This document shows, piece by piece, positions 1 through 5,503 of a stretch of 8,312 nucleotides of DNA. This DNA is from Actinomycetes bacterium. GTDB taxonomy: Bacteria > Actinomycetota > Aquicultoria > SURF-47 > JAUUWJ01. Within the stretch, counting starts at the first letter, position 1. Each line of letters begins with the position of its first letter. The stretch lies in NCBI GenBank assembly GCA_030589175.1, contig JAUUWJ010000023.1:1-8312 (forward strand), written 5' to 3'. Under the pieces are notes generated by a model, which did not search any database, was not told the DNA's origin, and saw only the letters and a program-made list of their open reading frames with translations. The position numbers and the translations under genes were made by a program.

Positions 1-672
1 GTTTTGCGTATTTATTGCGCCTTTTATAAATATAGCCATTGGCGATCCTTCGCCGCTGGTTGCCCAGTCGCCCCCTATTGTAACTGCCGCCGAACTAATT
101 GTAAGCGCACCCCTTATCATTATAGGATTACCTGTTGTACCAGTTAGATTGTGAATAGAGACGTTTCCGGAGAGATTTAAGTCGCCGGCCGTATAAAATG
201 GGCCTCTTATATTTACATTTCCTTCTACTTGCCCACCCCCACTGGTGCCGCTATATGAATAAATAGACCTGGATAAATTTATGTAATAGACTTCCTGCTG
301 AATCTTTCTCTTTGTGCCAGTATCAGTATATTCCCCTGTAGACGTAATCCTGTATTGGTAGTCATTTGCAGCTATCGGTTTCGTTACTTCTACCGTATAT
401 TGTCCCTGGCTATTGTAGCCGCTAAACGTACCTTCACTTAACGTTTCATTCTCTTCCAAACGCCAAATTGCCGAATCAAGACCGGCTTCGGCAACGCTTA
501 GTGCTTCTGATTTACGACGGCTGCCGGAAACAAGCTTAGTTTGTTGCTGGAGTAGTACAACAGCGGCAATCATAATAACCAGAAGGATTATTGAAACAGT
601 TATTACCAACACTAATGCGTTTCCTTTTTCTGAGAAACAATAGCGCTTTAAAGAGTGAGTCTGTTTAGTCAT
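1..672 (-). CDS. PilX-like minor prepilin, 3' end cut by window edge
   Basis: This is an open frame of 224 codons that starts with ATG at 672-670 and reads without a stop to the left edge, so the C-terminus is missing. The N-terminus resembles a prepilin: a short basic leader, then EKG at residues 15-17, and a hydrophobic segment at about 18-41 (NALVLVITVSIILL...). A second conserved block, LSVAEAGLDSAIWRL at about 58-72, is typical of PilX/PulK-type minor pilins. The usual Glu at +5 after the G17/N18 cleavage point is absent (Leu22), as is common in this subgroup. The distal part is rich in Gly, Asn, Thr and short beta-like stretches (for example GNVNIRGPFYTAGDLNLSG), which suggests a beta-helical domain. 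It starts 3 bases after the stop of the PilW-like gene, with a weak GAGAGG SD at 682-687, so it is probably translationally coupled. The likely role is a pilus tip or priming subunit; that role is inferred. Confidence 0.8.
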   Translation of the reverse strand, partial: MTKQTHSLKRYCFSEKGNALVLVITVSIILLVIMIAAVVLLQQQTKLVSGSRRKSEALSVAEAGLDSAIWRLEENETLSEGTFSGYNSQGQYTVEVTKPIAANDYQYRITSTGEYTDTGTKRKIQQEVYYINLSRSIYSYSGTSGGGQVEGNVNIRGPFYTAGDLNLSGNVSIHNLTGTTGNPIMIRGALTISSAAVTIGGDWATSGEGSPMAIFIKGAINTQN

Positions 673-675
673 TTC

Positions 676-1287
676 TTAGCGCCTCTCGTGCAGATTTCTT
701 AGCTGAACTCGAGTATATATATTTGTACCTCTGTTTGGACTTTTGCTCGTATCCTTGTCTACACTTATGTTAAATTCAACGAGCTTTATCAAACTTAGAT
801 CATCTGGTATCCCGTCTGAGGGATTCGTATCTGCAACTTCATTTCCGTCTTGATCATAATATTTGAATAAAGGCTGGCTAGCACTATTTATAACACCCTG
901 AGCTGCAGCTAGTGTAGATCTTGTGGATCCATCACTATTTAGCAAATTCCGATTTAAAGTCCCACTTACAAGATCATATTTAAGCCTGTCTGAAGTCCCG
1001 TCTCCGTCATAATCTCCATTAAATTCAAACATCGTCTCACTTGCCGCCAAGACTTCAATTGTGCTCCTAAGGTCTCTTGATACCTGATCCGAAGCAAAAC
1101 GCACTTCCTGCATATTCTTTGTAAAACCTTCGACATAGTAAAAACTCTGTTGACCGCTTATAAAAATATTAGCTATTCCGACCACCAGAACTGAAAGAAT
1201 AGCCGTGGCTACCATAATCTCACTTAAAGCTATCCCCTGGTTGTTTTTATATAATCTTTTTAATAATTTTGAGCTCTTTACCAGCAT
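676..1287 (-). CDS. PilW-like minor prepilin, type IV pilus
   Basis: This 203-residue protein has a class III prepilin signal: a basic leader (KSSKLLKRLYKNNQG), predicted prepilin peptidase cleavage after Gly18, a mature start IALSEIMVATAIL, and the conserved Glu at +5 (Glu23). The hydrophobic helix runs to about residue 44. A helical region with VRFASDQVSRDLRS (about 62-75) is followed by a globular domain, as in PilW/PulJ-type pseudopilins. Residues 92-100 read DYDGDGTSD and residues 145-161 are also Asp/Gly/Asn-rich; both resemble calcium-binding loops. The start is ATG with a GGAGGGG SD at 1298-1304, about 12 bases upstream, which is slightly long; no better in-frame start is visible. It is the first gene of a second transcription unit, with the PilX-like gene next. 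It probably belongs to the minor pilin complex that initiates pilus assembly; substrate or adhesion roles cannot be read from sequence. Confidence 0.85.
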   Translation of the reverse strand: MLVKSSKLLKRLYKNNQGIALSEIMVATAILSVLVVGIANIFISGQQSFYYVEGFTKNMQEVRFASDQVSRDLRSTIEVLAASETMFEFNGDYDGDGTSDRLKYDLVSGTLNRNLLNSDGSTRSTLAAAQGVINSASQPLFKYYDQDGNEVADTNPSDGIPDDLSLIKLVEFNISVDKDTSKSPNRGTNIYTRVQLRNLHERR

Positions 1288-1312
1288 TTCGATTAAACCC
1301 CTCCATTCTATA

Positions 1313-1340
1313 TTATCGGCACCAAATACAAGTTACTTGA
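1313..1340 (-). promoter_or_regulatory. Second, weaker sigma-28-like promoter before the prepilin operon
   Basis: On the minus strand a perfect GCCGATAA -10 element (1320-1313) is preceded by TCAA (1340-1337) at a 16-base spacing; three of four bases match the sigma-28 -35 core TAAA. A start about 7 bases downstream would leave a leader of roughly 19 bases that still holds the SD. The segment aligns with the upstream promoter copy 43 bp away, so it may be a decayed duplicate rather than an active promoter. Confidence 0.4.
1329..1339. repeat. 11-bp palindrome CAAGTTACTTG between two -10 elements
   Basis: CAAGT and ACTTG form perfect 5-base arms around one central base. The site lies downstream of the stronger sigma-28-like promoter and overlaps the -35 of the weaker one, a position where a bound repressor would block transcription. 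It could also be chance in AT-rich DNA; no regulator family is recognised. Confidence 0.35.
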
Positions 1341-1355
1341 ATTTAAGGAAAGATG

Positions 1356-1384
1356 TTATCGGCTAAAACAGCAGGTTAATTTAG
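1356..1384 (-). promoter_or_regulatory. Sigma-28 (FliA/SigD/WhiG)-type promoter of the prepilin operon
   Basis: The minus strand reads CTAAA (1384-1380), a 16-base spacer, then GCCGATAA (1363-1356). The known sigma-28 consensus is TAAA, 15 or so bases, GCCGATAA (SigD tolerates 14-16). Both boxes match fully. The predicted start is near 1349, giving a leader of about 60 bases before the PilW-like ATG. The position, in the only sizeable gap ahead of the prepilin genes, supports function. No comparable vegetative promoter was seen in this gap. Confidence 0.65.
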
Positions 1385-1393
1385 GTATTTTGC

Positions 1394-1438
1394 CATTTTC
1401 TAAAATGTGCACTATGAGTAGTGCTAAGCTGGCGCTTA
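1394..1438. promoter_or_regulatory. Three adjacent inverted repeats: possible terminator or operator cluster
   Basis: Three perfect short dyads sit end to end: CATTTT/AAAATG (1394-1407, 2-base loop), GCACTA/TAGTGC (1409-1424, 4-base loop) and TAAGC/GCTTA (1425-1438, 4-base loop). They lie 26-70 bases downstream of the aroQ stop and just upstream of the sigma-28-like -35. They could end aro operon transcription, although no clean U-run follows the strongest hairpin, or they could bind an activator or repressor of the prepilin promoter. Confidence 0.4.
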
Positions 1439-1463
1439 TTCAGTCAGTCATTGTTTCTAGGCT

Positions 1464-1904
1464 TTAACCGCTTTTAACCAGTTGAGCAGCTGCTCTAAGG
1501 GCAAGAATATAACTTTGAGGGCCAAACCCGCTTATAACACCATTTGCAACCGATGATATTACGGATTTTTGCCTAAATTCTTCACGGCTGTATATGTTTG
1601 AAAGATGAACCTCGATTACCGGTTTTTTGATTGCGGCTACAGCATCCCTTAAAGCAATGCTGTAGTGGGTAAATGCAGCAGGATTAATGATAATAACATC
1701 ATACTTTGCTTGAGCTTCCTGCAGCTTACTGACTAAAGATCCTTCATCATTTGATTGAAAAGCATCCACTTCAAACCCAAGAGAGCTTCCTTCCTTTTTT
1801 ATCAAATCATTAATCTCTTTTAAATTTGCATTTCCGTATATATCCGTTTCCCGATCCCCTAGCATATTCAAGTTTGGACCATGAATTACCAGTAATTTAG
1901 GCAC
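1464..1904 (-). CDS. aroQ: 3-dehydroquinate dehydratase, type II
   Basis: This enzyme dehydrates 3-dehydroquinate to 3-dehydroshikimate, step 3 of chorismate synthesis, in the cytosol. With the start chosen here it has 146 residues, the usual length of the dodecameric type II family. Visible motifs are IHGPNLNMLG (7-16), Arg18 and the catalytic Tyr23 in IYG, QSNDEG (50-55), INPAAFTHYSIALRDA (73-88, substrate Asn74 and His80), EVHLSN with catalytic His100, and FR with Arg111. The open frame extends to a TTG at 1922, but the GTG at 1904-1902 is preferred: it has a perfect AAGGAGG SD six bases upstream, and the protein then begins MPKLLVIHGPN as in homologues. It overlaps the aroB stop by 8 bases, so translation is probably coupled. 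It is the last gene of the pil-aro operon; 176 bases separate it from the prepilin unit. Confidence 0.96.
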   Translation of the reverse strand: MPKLLVIHGPNLNMLGDRETDIYGNANLKEINDLIKKEGSSLGFEVDAFQSNDEGSLVSKLQEAQAKYDVIIINPAAFTHYSIALRDAVAAIKKPVIEVHLSNIYSREEFRQKSVISSVANGVISGFGPQSYILALRAAAQLVKSG

Positions 1905-2997
1905 GAGCTCCCTCCTTGACAAGTTGTTTGACCGCTTTCTCTATTGTCTTACTGTCAACACTTTCAATTATTACCTCACCCGGTGCTTTCAACAAAACAA
2001 ATTGGATTTTTCCTTCTACTACTTTTTTGTCTAACTTAATATGCTCCAAAATATCCTTAACTGAAACTTCTTTCAATTCCGTGGGAAGAGACATACTTGT
2101 TAATAGATTTCTCACTTTACTGACAAGTTTATCATCTGCATAACCTTTTATTTTTGATACCAAGGCAGCACCCATTATTCCAATAGCTACCGCTTCCCCG
2201 TGCCTGTAGTTTTCATAGTGCGACACCGCCTCAATTGAATGGCCTATGGTGTGCCCGAAATTCAGTACCGCTCTCAGTCCATAATCCCTTTCATCTTCTT
2301 CAACGATTTTTCCTTTAATACGGCAACACCTCAGCACTATTTCAGTCAAAACATCGGTTTCTTTTGCCATAATTCCGCTTATATTTTTTTCCAGATAATC
2401 TAAGAAGTCATCAGCCGATATAAAAGCGTATTTAACAACTTCGGCCAGGCCGCTTAAATATTCTCTTTCCGGAAGCGATTCCAACGTATTCATGTCAGCC
2501 AAAACAAAGCGCGGCTGATAGAAGGAGCCGATAATATTCTTTGCTTCCGGATGATTTACTGCTACCTTACCACCTATGCTGCTATCAACTTGGGCCAATA
2601 GAGTGGTCGGCAACTGTATATAGGGCGTTCCCCTCATATACGTTGAGGCCACAAAACCGCTTAAGTCTCCTATTACACCTCCGCCTAACGCCAAAATAGG
2701 CATGAAACGATCCGTTTTGGAACCAATAAGTTTATCGTATATTTGAGCCGCTTTTCCCAGCGACTTTGATTCTTCACCCGGTTCTACTAAAACCGTCTGG
2801 CTATCAATCCCTTGATCCTTTAAGCTTTTGACCACGACAGAGCCATAAAGTTCAAAAATATACGGAGTAGATATAATCGTGGCTCTCTCTTTTAGATTAT
2901 GTTGTTTTAGTTTTTCACCTATTGTTTTTAAAGTATCCGTGCCTATGTGGATTGGATAAGAGCGCTTACCAAGACTGACAAAAAGTGTTTTTTCCAT
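1897..2997 (-). CDS. aroB: 3-dehydroquinate synthase
   Basis: This NAD- and metal-dependent cytosolic enzyme converts DAHP to 3-dehydroquinate, step 2 of the shikimate pathway. Its length of 366 residues is normal. Diagnostic motifs are GGGVIGD (105-111, NAD site), PTTLLAQVDSSIGGK (130-144), AEVVKY with metal ligand Glu186, NFGHTIGH (246-253, metal ligand His249) and HGEAVAIG (266 onward, metal ligand His266). No key residue is missing. The start is ATG with SD GAGAAGGA (3003-3010), five bases away. The C-terminal codons carry the SD and GTG start of aroQ. Upstream, a 122-bp gap filled with 7-bp-period repeats separates it from aroK, unusual in an operon where most other genes overlap. Confidence 0.97.
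   Translation of the reverse strand: MEKTLFVSLGKRSYPIHIGTDTLKTIGEKLKQHNLKERATIISTPYIFELYGSVVVKSLKDQGIDSQTVLVEPGEESKSLGKAAQIYDKLIGSKTDRFMPILALGGGVIGDLSGFVASTYMRGTPYIQLPTTLLAQVDSSIGGKVAVNHPEAKNIIGSFYQPRFVLADMNTLESLPEREYLSGLAEVVKYAFISADDFLDYLEKNISGIMAKETDVLTEIVLRCCRIKGKIVEEDERDYGLRAVLNFGHTIGHSIEAVSHYENYRHGEAVAIGIMGAALVSKIKGYADDKLVSKVRNLLTSMSLPTELKEVSVKDILEHIKLDKKVVEGKIQFVLLKAPGEVIIESVDSKTIEKAVKQLVKEGARA
1911..1917 (-). promoter_or_regulatory. aroQ ribosome binding site inside the aroB 3' end
   Basis: The minus strand reads AAGGAGG here, followed by six bases and GTG (1904-1902). This is a full match to the anti-SD and decides the aroQ start against the upstream TTG at 1922, which lies before the SD. 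It is encoded by the last aroB codons, which implies coupled translation. Confidence 0.85.
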
Positions 2998-3009
2998 CTA
3001 ATTCCTTCT

Positions 3010-3066
3010 CGTAAACCGTTGTTAATAATATCGTTGTTCGTATTTCGTATTTCGTAATTCGTGTTC
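3010..3066. repeat. Degenerate 7-bp tandem repeat, aroK-aroB gap, array next to aroB
   Basis: On the plus strand successive 7-base units begin with CGT: CGTTGTT (3032), CGTATTT (3039), CGTATTT (3046), CGTAATT (3053) and CGTGTTC (3060). Two more units, CGTAAAC (3010) and CGTTGTT (3017), lie on the aroB side after a one-base phase slip. The minus-strand core is roughly ACGAAAT. The array ends against the aroB SD. It is non-coding and is AT-richer than the neighbouring array. Confidence 0.8.
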
Positions 3067-3089
3067 ATATTGATAATTAGTTCTCTCTT

Positions 3090-3124
3090 AACTCCTAACC
3101 CCCAACTCCGAACTCCTAACTAAC
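3090..3124. repeat. Degenerate 7-bp tandem repeat beginning at the aroK stop codon
   Basis: Plus-strand units are AACTCCT (3090), AACCCCC (3097), AACTCCG (3104), AACTCCT (3111) and AACTAAC (3118); the last contains the aroK stop codon (CTA at 3120-3122). On the transcript this gives AGGAGTT-type units, several with SD-like AGGAG but no nearby start codon. The linker to the other array (3067-3089) is about 23 bases and AT-rich. Confidence 0.8.
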
Positions 3125-3641
3125 TGTTTTCTCTTACTCTCTTTTCTATCTCGCTCACAATTTCCGATATAGGCCTATCGCTAACATCAACACTAAAATC
3201 CGCTACTTGTTCGTAAGCGTGCTGACGAGCTTCCAAAAGTTTCTTTGCCGCTTGCTCCGGCTCTTTCACTTTTAATAAAGGCCTGTTGGTAGACATTTTG
3301 ATTCTATCATAAAGTACTTCAAAGGGCGCTTTAAGATATATTAGAACGCCGGTTTCTTTTAAAACAAGGACATTTTCTTTTCTAAGTATAGCTCCACCAC
3401 CACAAGATATTACTTTCTTTCTTAAACTGCTAAGCTCATCGATCACTTGCGCTTCAATGTTTCTGAAATGGTCTTCTCCTTCTTGAAGAAAAATATCCTC
3501 AATCTTTTTCTTTGTGCGCTCTTCGATAATACTGTCCGTATCTTTTAGTTCATAAGATAATATTTTTGCCAGCTCTCGACCGACAACTGTCTTGCCTGAG
3601 CCCATAAAACCTATTAGAACTATATTTTTTCGTTCTAACAC
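3120..3641 (-). CDS. aroK: Shikimate kinase
   Basis: This enzyme phosphorylates shikimate with ATP, step 5 of chorismate synthesis, in the cytosol. It has 173 residues, typical of the family. The Walker A loop is GFMGSGKT (11-18). DTD (34-36) supplies metal- and shikimate-binding Asp residues, FRNIE carries Arg60, SCGGGA (79-84) is the shikimate-binding glycine motif, NRPLL (119-123) contains the lid Arg120, and Arg139 lies in the adenine-side region. The start is GTG at 3641-3639, with AAGGAGG (3646-3652) only four bases upstream; this close spacing is also seen at pilM. Both flanking gaps (117 and 122 bp) consist of 7-bp-period repeats, and its stop codon is part of one repeat unit. In many Pseudomonadota aroK-aroB also follow pilMNOPQ, so the linkage is an established pattern. 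Confidence 0.97.
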   Translation of the reverse strand: MLERKNIVLIGFMGSGKTVVGRELAKILSYELKDTDSIIEERTKKKIEDIFLQEGEDHFRNIEAQVIDELSSLRKKVISCGGGAILRKENVLVLKETGVLIYLKAPFEVLYDRIKMSTNRPLLKVKEPEQAAKKLLEARQHAYEQVADFSVDVSDRPISEIVSEIEKRVRENS

Positions 3642-3684
3642 TCGTCCTCCTTATAACCAAAAGCTATCGCTTCTTTCAATCTGC

Positions 3685-3761
3685 CGGATTTGGGGTCTAG
3701 GGTTTGGGTTTTATTTAAACATTTATTGCTCGAGCCCCTAGTTCCGAGACCCGAGACCCTA
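3685..3761. repeat. Degenerate 7-bp-period repeats in one register, aroC-aroK gap
   Basis: Read on the minus strand from the aroC stop codon (TAG at 3761), eleven 7-base steps stay in one register down to 3685. The first five are G-rich (TAGGGTC, TCGGGTC, then TCGGAAC, TAGGGGC, TCGAGCA). Two AT-rich steps follow, then four C-rich ones (AAAACCC, AAACCCT, then AGACCCC, AAATCCG). The G-rich and C-rich halves are roughly inverted copies: GGGTCT at 3759-3754 can pair with AGACCC at 3698-3693, and pairing continues with mismatches over about 16 bases. The transcript could therefore fold into a long imperfect hairpin just after aroC. Confidence 0.75.
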
Positions 3762-4916
3762 CATCAATTTTATTCTTTTGAGGTAATTTTTGTAGTTTTG
3801 CTTTAAGTCATCAAGGTTATCGGCACCGAATTTTTCAAGCATTGCGCTAGCCAATACTATTGCAACTGCCGACTCTGCAATAACTGCTGCTGCTGGAACT
3901 GCCACCGTATCATGACGTTCCTTAAAAGCTTGAGCAGCTTTTTTATTTTTCATATCCACAGTCGCAAGCGGTTTTGAAAGCGTCGGTATCGGCTTCATAA
4001 AGCCCTTTAACACAATATCAGAGCCGTTCGAAATTCCACCCTCTATGCCGCCAGCTTTGTTTGTCTTGCGATAATAGCCTTTTTCTTTGTCAAAATGAAT
4101 TTCATCATGAGCCTCTGAGCCCGGTAAATGAACAGAGTCCTCTATTTGGCCTACTACAGCTCCCTTTATCGCCGGTATGCTTGTCAAAGCTTGGCACAGT
4201 CTTCCATCTAATCTTTTGCCAGACGTAGAATATCCGCCTAATCCAACAACCAAACCCTTTGCTACTACTTCAAATGTTCCACCCAAAGTATCGCCTTTAT
4301 TTTGGGCTTCTTCTATGGCAGCTACCATATCCTTCTCAGCTATCTTATCAGTTACTCTAACCGGAGATTTATCGATTTCTTCTAACATAGAAACTTCGAT
4401 AGGACTGTTCTTAGCTTTAACTTTTCCGATTGAAGTCACTCTACTCAAAATATCTACAGCAAATTCTTTTAAAAATAATTTTGCAAATGAGCCTACCCCT
4501 ACTAAAGCAGCCGTTTGCCTGGCACTTGAGCGTTCCAGAATGTTTCTTAAATCTTTAAGCCCGGTTTTGAGCGAACCGGCTAAATCAGCATGCCCGGGCC
4601 TTGGAGTAGAAAGTTCTTCACTATCCTTAACAGATTCGACGTCCATCTTTGACTGCCAGTTAGCCCAGTCTTTATTCTCTATCGTAAAAGATACAGGACT
4701 GCCAATCGTTATCCCATCGCGCACACCGCTTAAAACTTGAATTTCATCCTTTTCAATCTGCATCCGGCGACCCCGGCCATAACCTAGCTGACGTCTCTGA
4801 AGTTCATCATTGATAAATTTAATGTCAATTTTCAAGTTAGCCGGAATCCCTTCAATTATTGCCGTTAACGCTTTGCCGTGAGATTCACCAGCGGTTAGAT
4901 AAGTAAGCATGCTCAT
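3759..4916 (-). CDS. aroC: Chorismate synthase
   Basis: This enzyme converts EPSP to chorismate, step 7 of the pathway, using reduced FMN. It is cytosolic and normally a tetramer. The length of 385 residues is normal. Motifs visible are GESHG (10-14), RRQLGYGRG (41-49), RPGHADLAG (106-114), RSSARQTAA (129-137), GGIEGG (289-294) and RHD (334-336), all parts of the FMN and substrate site. The start is ATG at 4916, overlapping the TGA of the PilP-like gene as ATGA; a second ATG at 4910 is possible. There is no SD before either, so translation probably depends on coupling to the upstream pilus gene. This is the junction where pilus genes give way to aromatic biosynthesis genes. The stop codon TAG opens the 7-bp repeat region that follows. 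Confidence 0.97.
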   Translation of the reverse strand: MSMLTYLTAGESHGKALTAIIEGIPANLKIDIKFINDELQRRQLGYGRGRRMQIEKDEIQVLSGVRDGITIGSPVSFTIENKDWANWQSKMDVESVKDSEELSTPRPGHADLAGSLKTGLKDLRNILERSSARQTAALVGVGSFAKLFLKEFAVDILSRVTSIGKVKAKNSPIEVSMLEEIDKSPVRVTDKIAEKDMVAAIEEAQNKGDTLGGTFEVVAKGLVVGLGGYSTSGKRLDGRLCQALTSIPAIKGAVVGQIEDSVHLPGSEAHDEIHFDKEKGYYRKTNKAGGIEGGISNGSDIVLKGFMKPIPTLSKPLATVDMKNKKAAQAFKERHDTVAVPAAAVIAESAVAIVLASAMLEKFGADNLDDLKQNYKNYLKRIKLM

Positions 4917-5503
4917 TGTGTAGAAAAAAGAACAATCCTTTGGTCTCCTTCCAAGAATTCGACCGCTTTGTTTGTAGTATCAATATCAATTATTTTCAAA
5001 TCGCCTAATTTTTGGCCTTCGGAAACTTCCTTCATTTTACCATCTATTTTTACTGTTGCCTTGGAGCTTGTGCCTGAACTAAAAACTTTGACAACTTCCA
5101 CATTACTAGTAGTTCCAGAAAAGGTACTGCTGCTTTCTTCGTTTCCCGTTTGCGTATCAGTCCCCGTGCTATTGTCGCCTGTGCTTGTTGGATTACTACG
5201 TTTAATATTTTCATCCGGCGCAATTGACGTGGATAGCGGAGCAAACGGATCCCTGTAACGGTATACCTCAAAATTCTCTCCGACTAGAGGAACCTTCTCA
5301 ACAGCTCCTTTTTCTGAAGCATTATCTTTTATCGTTGCTTCATTTGCAGCCTGACTATTTTCCGTACTGCCTACAGCCGCTTTTTTTACATTTCCCACAT
5401 TACCGACTAGCTCCATTGTTGCCCATATTGAAAACGTTATGGCAATAACAACGGCGATAAAGATCGCCATGCTTTTGATTTCACTATTTCTCGGATTTTC
5501 CAT
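4913..5503 (-). CDS. PilP/GspC-like membrane-anchored pilus assembly protein
   Basis: This 196-residue protein has one N-terminal membrane helix (about 11-33), a long Asn/Ser/Thr-rich linker, the motif YRYRDPFAPL (81-90), a second low-complexity stretch rich in Thr, Gly and Ser (about 102-133), and a small beta-rich C-terminal domain (about 134-196, with GQKLGDLKIIDID and VEFLEGDQRIVLF). The DPF motif followed by this kind of domain is typical of PilP and GspC. Unlike classical PilP there is no lipobox cysteine; the helix would hold it in the cytoplasmic membrane. Position directly after pilO supports a role in the PilN-PilO-PilP platform. The start is ATG, overlapping the pilO stop as TAATG, with SD AGGAG (5512-5516) eight bases upstream. 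The family assignment rests on motif and context; secretin docking is not implied. Confidence 0.7.
   Translation of the reverse strand: MENPRNSEIKSMAIFIAVVIAITFSIWATMELVGNVGNVKKAAVGSTENSQAANEATIKDNASEKGAVEKVPLVGENFEVYRYRDPFAPLSTSIAPDENIKRSNPTSTGDNSTGTDTQTGNEESSSTFSGTTSNVEVVKVFSSGTSSKATVKIDGKMKEVSEGQKLGDLKIIDIDTTNKAVEFLEGDQRIVLFSTQ

Noticed and set aside
1905..1922. Upstream TTG start for aroQ at 1922
   Set aside because: It precedes the strong SD and adds residues not expected in type II dehydroquinases; the GTG at 1904 is better placed.
3010..3124. CRISPR-like array
   Set aside because: The period is 7 bp with degenerate units and no spacers of 30-40 bases; not a CRISPR.
3817..3824. A third GCCGATAA on the minus strand, inside aroC
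   Set aside because: It encodes Ala-Asp within FGADNLDD of chorismate synthase and has no TAAA at 14-16 bases upstream; most likely coincidence.
4177..4740. Long plus-strand open frame opposite aroC, and similar plus-strand frames opposite the pil genes
   Set aside because: They are antisense shadows of strongly conserved minus-strand genes with no SD or family resemblance.
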